Source: an uncultured Bacilli bacterium
GTDB taxonomy: Bacteria; Bacillota_I; Bacilli_A; RFN20; CAG-826
Length of the DNA: 9,509 bases
NCBI GenBank assembly: GCA_905236085.1
Contig: CAJOOD010000090.1
Coordinates: 1-9,509 of the forward strand
Direction of reading: 5' to 3'
Part shown: positions 6,401 to 9,509 of the stretch, piece after piece
How the letters are laid out: each line of letters starts with the position of its first letter
Position numbering within the stretch: position 1 is the first letter of the stretch
Notes under the pieces: generated by a model
Databases searched by the model: none
What the model saw: the letters and a program-made list of their open reading frames with translations, nothing else
Told to the model about the DNA's origin: nothing
Position numbers and translations under genes: made by a program

Positions 6401-7306
6401 CTATTGGATGCCATCACCATCGTATCTGGTGACTTCTTTACCAAAGTTGAAGGTTGCTAAGATGCCTGGGCCACAAGTATTACCAACAATAGGTCCAATG
6501 GAAGTAATAATAATTCTTACTCCTGGTAATTTTTCTTCTAGCATTCTCTTACAATATTCAGCGCCTTCTTTGTTATCACCTTCACCGATGAAGATAACAT
6601 CAAAGCATTCATCTGGAATATATGTATCAAGGACACCTTGAACAATTCTATTGTAGCTAGCTTTTGTACCTTTAGCTTTTTCAATAGATAAGTTATTACC
6701 TTTTCTATCGGAAATGATGATTGGTTTAACACCAAAGATATTACCGAAGAATGCTGCGCCAGCTTTAACACGGCCTGCTGCCTTTAAATAAGTTAAAGTA
6801 TCCACAGTTGCCCATTGGTTGACAAAGAATTTCTTTTCTTCTACGAAAGCGGCTAATTCTTCAATGCTTAAGCCTTCGTCTCTTTTCTTTGCCGCAGCGT
6901 AGAGTAATAAACCCATCGTTGCGGAAGCGGTTAAAGAGTCAACACCGATAATCTTTCTATCGGGGAATTCTTCTGATAATTGTTCTTTTGCTAAAGTATT
7001 AAAGATATTAATAGATGTACTTAAAGCAGATGAACAAGCAATGTAAATGATGTCTTTGCCCGCGGCTAATACTGGTTTAGATTTGGTGACGAATTCTTCT
7101 ACGGTAATCGCAGTGGTAGTCATCTTGACACCATTTTTTAACCAACCATAGAATTCTTCTAAGGTATAATCATCGCCATCTAATGTTGCGCTTAAGGCTT
7201 GACCATCTTTAATTAAACCCATGCGGTAATATTCAATGCCCCATTCTTTTCTCATTTCTGGGGTTAAATCACAACATGTATCTGTAAATATTTGATAATT
7301 TGCCAT
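6401..7306 (-). CDS. DegV-family (FakB-like) fatty-acid-binding protein
   Basis: DegV/FakB proteins bind a fatty acid and, with the kinase FakA, present it for phosphorylation so that exogenous fatty acids enter phospholipid synthesis. The 301-residue protein is full length and spans the two DegV subdomains. Family landmarks include TDTCCDLTPE (8-17), YIACSSALSTS (88-98), GVDSLTASATMGLLL (121-135), the TLTYLKAAGRV segment (170-180) with Arg179, and GPIVGNTCGPG (271-281). Two landmarks differ from the usual form: the T(S/T)QPS-like strand reads TTTAIT (63-68), and the His common in the GxHxGPG turn is Thr277. Ligand preference may therefore differ. An AGGAG site seven to eight bases before the ATG supports the start. 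No fakA-like gene is in the window, and neither flanking gene is obviously lipid-related. Confidence 0.94.
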   Translation of the reverse strand: MANYQIFTDTCCDLTPEMRKEWGIEYYRMGLIKDGQALSATLDGDDYTLEEFYGWLKNGVKMTTTAITVEEFVTKSKPVLAAGKDIIYIACSSALSTSINIFNTLAKEQLSEEFPDRKIIGVDSLTASATMGLLLYAAAKKRDEGLSIEELAAFVEEKKFFVNQWATVDTLTYLKAAGRVKAGAAFFGNIFGVKPIIISDRKGNNLSIEKAKGTKASYNRIVQGVLDTYIPDECFDVIFIGEGDNKEGAEYCKRMLEEKLPGVRIIITSIGPIVGNTCGPGILATFNFGKEVTRYDGDGIQ

Positions 7307-7329
7307 AATTTTTCTCTCCTAAGTTATAG

Positions 7330-7335
7330 AATATA
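7330..7335 (-). promoter_or_regulatory. Weak candidate -10 box (TATATT) for the DegV-family gene
   Basis: TATATT on the minus strand lies between the upstream terminator and the AGGAG site of the DegV-family gene, the only space in which a dedicated promoter could sit. The -35 region overlaps the terminator stem and does not resemble TTGACA. Confidence 0.25.
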
Positions 7336-7342
7336 GGAAAAT

Positions 7343-7367
7343 AAAAAAGATAACTATAAAAGTTACC
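7343..7367 (-). terminator. Intrinsic terminator of the ApbE-EetA-EetB-GrpB operon
   Basis: In the minus-strand transcript GGTAACT (7361-7367) pairs with AGTTATC (7349-7355), seven base pairs including one G-U, around a five-base loop. Six U residues follow (7343-7348). It is positioned 38 bases after the GrpB-family stop codon and upstream of the DegV gene. Confidence 0.75.
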
Positions 7368-7377
7368 TTCATTTCCC

Positions 7378-7401
7378 GTGACACAATGTTACTATTGTCA
7401 C
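7378..7401. repeat. Near-palindromic inverted repeat just after the GrpB-family gene
   Basis: GTGACA (7378-7383) and TGTCAC (7396-7401) are exact reverse complements around 12 bases. An inner ACAAT/ATTGT pairing competes with the last outer pairs. It begins three bases past the GrpB-family stop and precedes the intrinsic terminator by 10 bases. It lacks its own U-tract, so it may be an mRNA-end hairpin or a protein-binding site. Confidence 0.45.
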
Positions 7402-7404
7402 ATT

Positions 7405-7917
7405 CTATTTAATCATTTCGTTTCTTTGGAATTTCCTTAATGATTTAACGTATTCAATTTTATCTTTTCCAAGAGTGTCCACTAATTCGGTCTTCACGGA
7501 ATTGTATTCTAAACGCTTATTAGAATCATTGAATAATGCTTCATGCATTCTTTGCATTAATTGCCATTCATAAGATCTATAGACCATAACTCTAATCGTG
7601 AAATAAGTCTTACCATTAATTGTTCTTTCAAAATAGAAACTATCTAAGGAAGAGAGCTCTGGAACATAAGTATAAGAATAAGTATTTAAAGTGTCTCTAA
7701 TCGCGATTTGATCATATTGGTTATGGGCTCCAATAACGATATCCACGATAGGTCTCGCTAATAAATTGCCACCTAAGGCTGTAGATCCTATATGACCAAT
7801 CATATAAGAATAACGTTTTAAAATCTTTTTAAGATATCCTTTTTCTAATTCGTAAGCATCTTTCCATCTCTTATCAAAATCAGATAAGAATAATACATCA
7901 ACAGGTTCACCTAACAT
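7405..7917 (-). CDS. GrpB/UPF0157-family nucleotidyltransferase-like protein
   Basis: The protein resembles the GrpB (UPF0157) family, which has a nucleotidyltransferase-like fold but no settled function. The diagnostic part is HIGSTALGGNLLARPIVDIVIG (about residues 42-63), the family's HIGSTSVPGLxAKPIxDI block with GG in place of the usual VPG. The conserved histidine-bearing strand after the middle of the domain reads YFTIRVMVY here, so the protein is divergent. From the ATG at 7917 it has 170 residues, the normal family size. A TTG at 7923 is in frame, but the AGAGGG ribosome site lies only two bases from it and eight from the ATG, so I chose the ATG. The gene follows the EetB-like gene by a short gap and is probably the last member of that operon, although it has no obvious electron-transfer role. 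Confidence 0.85.
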   Translation of the reverse strand: MLGEPVDVLFLSDFDKRWKDAYELEKGYLKKILKRYSYMIGHIGSTALGGNLLARPIVDIVIGAHNQYDQIAIRDTLNTYSYTYVPELSSLDSFYFERTINGKTYFTIRVMVYRSYEWQLMQRMHEALFNDSNKRLEYNSVKTELVDTLGKDKIEYVKSLRKFQRNEMIK

Positions 7918-7925
7918 AAACAAAT

Positions 7926-7931
7926 CCCTCT
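7926..7931 (-). promoter_or_regulatory. Ribosome binding site deciding the GrpB-family start
   Basis: AGAGGG on the minus strand is two bases from a TTG codon (7921-7923) and eight bases from the ATG at 7915-7917. Only the ATG has normal spacing, so the protein should start there. Confidence 0.7.
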
Positions 7932-7954
7932 CTTAAATAATATAATAACATAAG

Positions 7955-8476
7955 TTAAAAATTATATTTATCTTTTTGTTTCTTAATTACTCCACTTTTA
8001 ATAATTATATTAGCGATAACTCCCACAATTACCCCAGTAACAATAGAAGAAATAGCGATAATTGGTAGATATAAAACAATACTCGCACTGCCTAGATAAG
8101 CCATCGCAACTAGTATTTGTCCTATGACATGGAATATCGCTCCTAAAACACTAACACCAATAATAGAGAATTTCTTAACCCATAAATAAAATACTAACAT
8201 GATGATAAAGGATAATATCGCTCCAGATAAAGACATCAAAAAGCCCATCGATAATATTGTCCCTCTTAATAATGAAGCTAAATAGACTCGCATCAAATTA
8301 ACCCCAATAGCCTCTTTAGGACCTAGTTCATAAAGAGTGATAAGTATCACAATGTTTGCAAATCCCAGCTTAATTCCAGGAATTCCAAAATTTGGAATAA
8401 AAGATTCAAGAATAGATATAGCTATCGCCGAAGCGGTTAAGACCGCTAATAAGGTCAACTTATGAGTGTTCATCAT
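7955..8476 (-). CDS. Gx transporter / EetB-like membrane protein (heptaprenyl diphosphate synthase component I family, PF07456)
   Basis: This 173-residue protein has about five or six membrane helices. It shows the family's N-terminal signature: ESFIP (24-28) followed by GIKLGFANIVIL (34-45), plus the conserved HVIGQ (116-120). Members are annotated variously as heptaprenyl diphosphate synthase component I, Gx transporter or, in the Listeria extracellular electron transfer locus, EetB. Here it directly follows a NusG domain II protein and ApbE, which matches the EetA-EetB arrangement and favours a redox role over quinone-tail synthesis. The start overlaps the preceding gene in an ATGA junction. 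A GGAG site sits five bases from the first ATG and eight from a second ATG at 8473, so either Met may be used. No terminator separates it from the GrpB-family gene. Confidence 0.87.
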   Translation of the reverse strand: MMNTHKLTLLAVLTASAIAISILESFIPNFGIPGIKLGFANIVILITLYELGPKEAIGVNLMRVYLASLLRGTILSMGFLMSLSGAILSFIIMLVFYLWVKKFSIIGVSVLGAIFHVIGQILVAMAYLGSASIVLYLPIIAISSIVTGVIVGVIANIIIKSGVIKKQKDKYNF

Positions 8477-8850
8477 TTGATCTCCACATCATCGATAATT
8501 GCCCCATCGATATTAATATATACAGCATTATAAGCGCATATAATCGGACGATTAGTTTCACTGATATAACCCATCTTGACACAGTCTTGATGAGGGCAAT
8601 TAGATTTAATAACAGCTATTGCCCCATCTTTTGAGTGAACTATCAATTCTCCATTTAAGCCATGGATATGAAACGTCTCTTCTTCTTTTTTATATAAATC
8701 TACTGTTTCAATTAAATTATCTTGGACATATATTTTTGCCACTAAATTATCTTTATTCCTTAATAAAAATAAGGTGGTAAATGAGGCAATAGAAACCACT
8801 AATAAAGAAGATATTAATATGATATCGTTTCTTAATTTCTTTTTATCCAT
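8473..8850 (-). CDS. Membrane-anchored NusG domain II protein (EetA-like)
   Basis: This 125-residue protein has one N-terminal membrane anchor (about 9-30) and an extracytosolic NusG domain II (about 35-125). The domain's cysteine pattern is present: CPHQDC (C85, C90) and IIC (C105), the equivalent of the family's CPxxxCVxxG...ICLPN. Despite the domain name it is not a transcription factor. Such proteins sit beside ApbE and Gx genes, and one is EetA of the Listeria flavin-based electron transfer locus. The cysteines could form a disulfide or bind a cofactor; which is not known from sequence. The start codon overlaps the ApbE stop in TAATG and the 3' end overlaps the EetB-like gene in ATGA, so the three are translationally coupled. 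It ends in TGA, which supports the standard code. Confidence 0.88.
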   Translation of the reverse strand: MDKKKLRNDIILISSLLVVSIASFTTLFLLRNKDNLVAKIYVQDNLIETVDLYKKEEETFHIHGLNGELIVHSKDGAIAVIKSNCPHQDCVKMGYISETNRPIICAYNAVYINIDGAIIDDVEIK

Positions 8851-9509
8851 TAATGATATTTCACCTCAATGCCTTCATTAATATAATATATATTATCATT
8901 TTTATATATTAAGGCTTTAACATCATATTCTTCTTCTAATTCTTTTATCATATCTAAATCCATCATCATAAATGAGGTCGATAATACATCACATAAGGCT
9001 CCACTATTACCGATAACATATGTCGCATCATAATTATTAATAACTGAACCGGTAAACGGATTAACAATATGTGAATAAGTGACTCCATCGATAACTACCC
9101 CTTGAATAGATGTACCACTAGAGGCAATAAAGCAATCTTTTAAAGATAGATAAGAATTTCTTCCACTGATAGAGACATTAAAATATCCATCATTAGAATC
9201 CTTTTCTCCCAATAGAATAGATGATGAACCAGCATCGATTAGATAACATTTCATTTCTTTTTCATCTAAATATTCTTTAACTTTATCTAAAACATAGCCT
9301 TTGGCAATCGCCCCTAAATCTAATTCTGCCTCTCCATTTCTTAAAATATAATTATCTTCTTTTAAGGTAATAGATGATGAATTTAATTTCTCTAATTCTT
9401 CAAAAATAATATTTTCATCGAGGATTTGCTCGTTTTTTAAACTTTCTTTCCATTTTTTAGATAAAGAGCCAATTAATGGATTAAAATAGCCATTACTTAT
9501 TTCTTGCAT
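8850..9509 (-). CDS. apbE: FAD:protein FMN transferase (ApbE), N-terminus beyond the window
   Basis: ApbE uses FAD to attach FMN covalently through a phosphoester to Thr/Ser of target proteins, usually outside the membrane. The visible 220-codon part (about two thirds of a usual 310-350-residue protein) covers the catalytic core. It has GYFNPLIG (equivalent of GxFDPTxGPL), LDLGAIAKGY (63-72 of the visible part), SHIVNPFTG (146-154, equivalent of HIxxPxTG) and CDVLST (173-178, with the Mg-binding Asp and Thr). The stretch normally containing NxGG reads LIDAGSS, a mild divergence. A Met codon falls exactly at the window edge, but the family needs roughly another 100 residues, including the signal or lipid anchor, so this Met is internal. 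The stop overlaps the EetA-like start. Target flavoproteins such as FMN-binding-domain lipoproteins are not in the window. Confidence 0.93.
   Translation of the reverse strand: MQEISNGYFNPLIGSLSKKWKESLKNEQILDENIIFEELEKLNSSSITLKEDNYILRNGEAELDLGAIAKGYVLDKVKEYLDEKEMKCYLIDAGSSSILLGEKDSNDGYFNVSISGRNSYLSLKDCFIASSGTSIQGVVIDGVTYSHIVNPFTGSVINNYDATYVIGNSGALCDVLSTSFMMMDLDMIKELEEEYDVKALIYKNDNIYYINEGIEVKYH

Noticed and set aside
6408..6771. Two 77-codon open frames inside the DegV-family gene
   Set aside because: Both are contained in a confidently assigned gene, lack ribosome sites and show no recognisable motif.
8473..8475. TGA read as tryptophan (Mycoplasma-type code)
   Set aside because: The TGA ends the NusG-II gene at a normal ATGA junction and is followed by another in-frame TGA, while Trp residues elsewhere are TGG.
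7955..8476. Heptaprenyl diphosphate synthase subunit as the function of the PF07456 protein
   Set aside because: The context with ApbE and a NusG domain II protein, and the absence of any prenyl synthase gene, favours the EetB-like electron-transfer reading.

Overview
The window is AT-rich DNA from a low-GC Gram-positive lineage. Codon choice (AGA, TTA, ATA), GGAGG-type ribosome sites, a lipoprotein and an EetA/EetB/ApbE cluster suggest Bacillota, perhaps an Erysipelotrichia- or RF39-like gut bacterium; this placement is inference. TGA acts as a stop (the NusG-II gene ends in TGA, with a second in-frame TGA right behind it) and Trp is encoded by TGG, so the code is standard and not the Mycoplasma code. 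Genes are densely packed and almost all lie on the minus strand. No tRNA, rRNA, CRISPR array, insertion sequence or phage gene is visible, and no gene-free stretch exceeds 300 bases.

Left edge (1-229, minus): the N-terminal part of a small membrane protein that runs off the window. Positions 349-4279 (minus): a compact four-gene operon in the order RimK-like ATP-grasp ligase, Dcr2-type metallophosphoesterase lipoprotein, 8-helix membrane protein of unknown function, RluA-type pseudouridine synthase. The last three genes overlap one another by 16 and 26 bases. The operon starts beside a TATAAT box so close to the ATG that the mRNA may be leaderless. A perfect 9-bp inverted repeat separates it from the divergent DJ-1/PfpI gene (4379-4957), the only plus-strand gene.

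Middle: a bidirectional terminator (4977-5007) divides the DJ-1 gene from a convergent CobW-family metal-chaperone GTPase (5024-6286). That protein has a striking His/Asp/Glu-rich insert and an altered NKxD motif. Upstream lies a DegV-family (FakB-like) fatty-acid-binding protein (6401-7306).

Right part (7405-9509, minus): a tight operon of ApbE (cut by the window edge), a membrane-anchored NusG domain II protein (EetA-like), a Gx/EetB-like membrane protein and a GrpB/UPF0157-family protein, closed by an intrinsic terminator at 7343-7367. ApbE, EetA-like and EetB-like proteins are components of flavin-based extracellular electron transfer systems. The likely reading is that ApbE attaches FMN covalently to an extracytosolic partner encoded outside the window, probably beyond 9509, while the EetA/EetB pair links it to membrane electron carriers.
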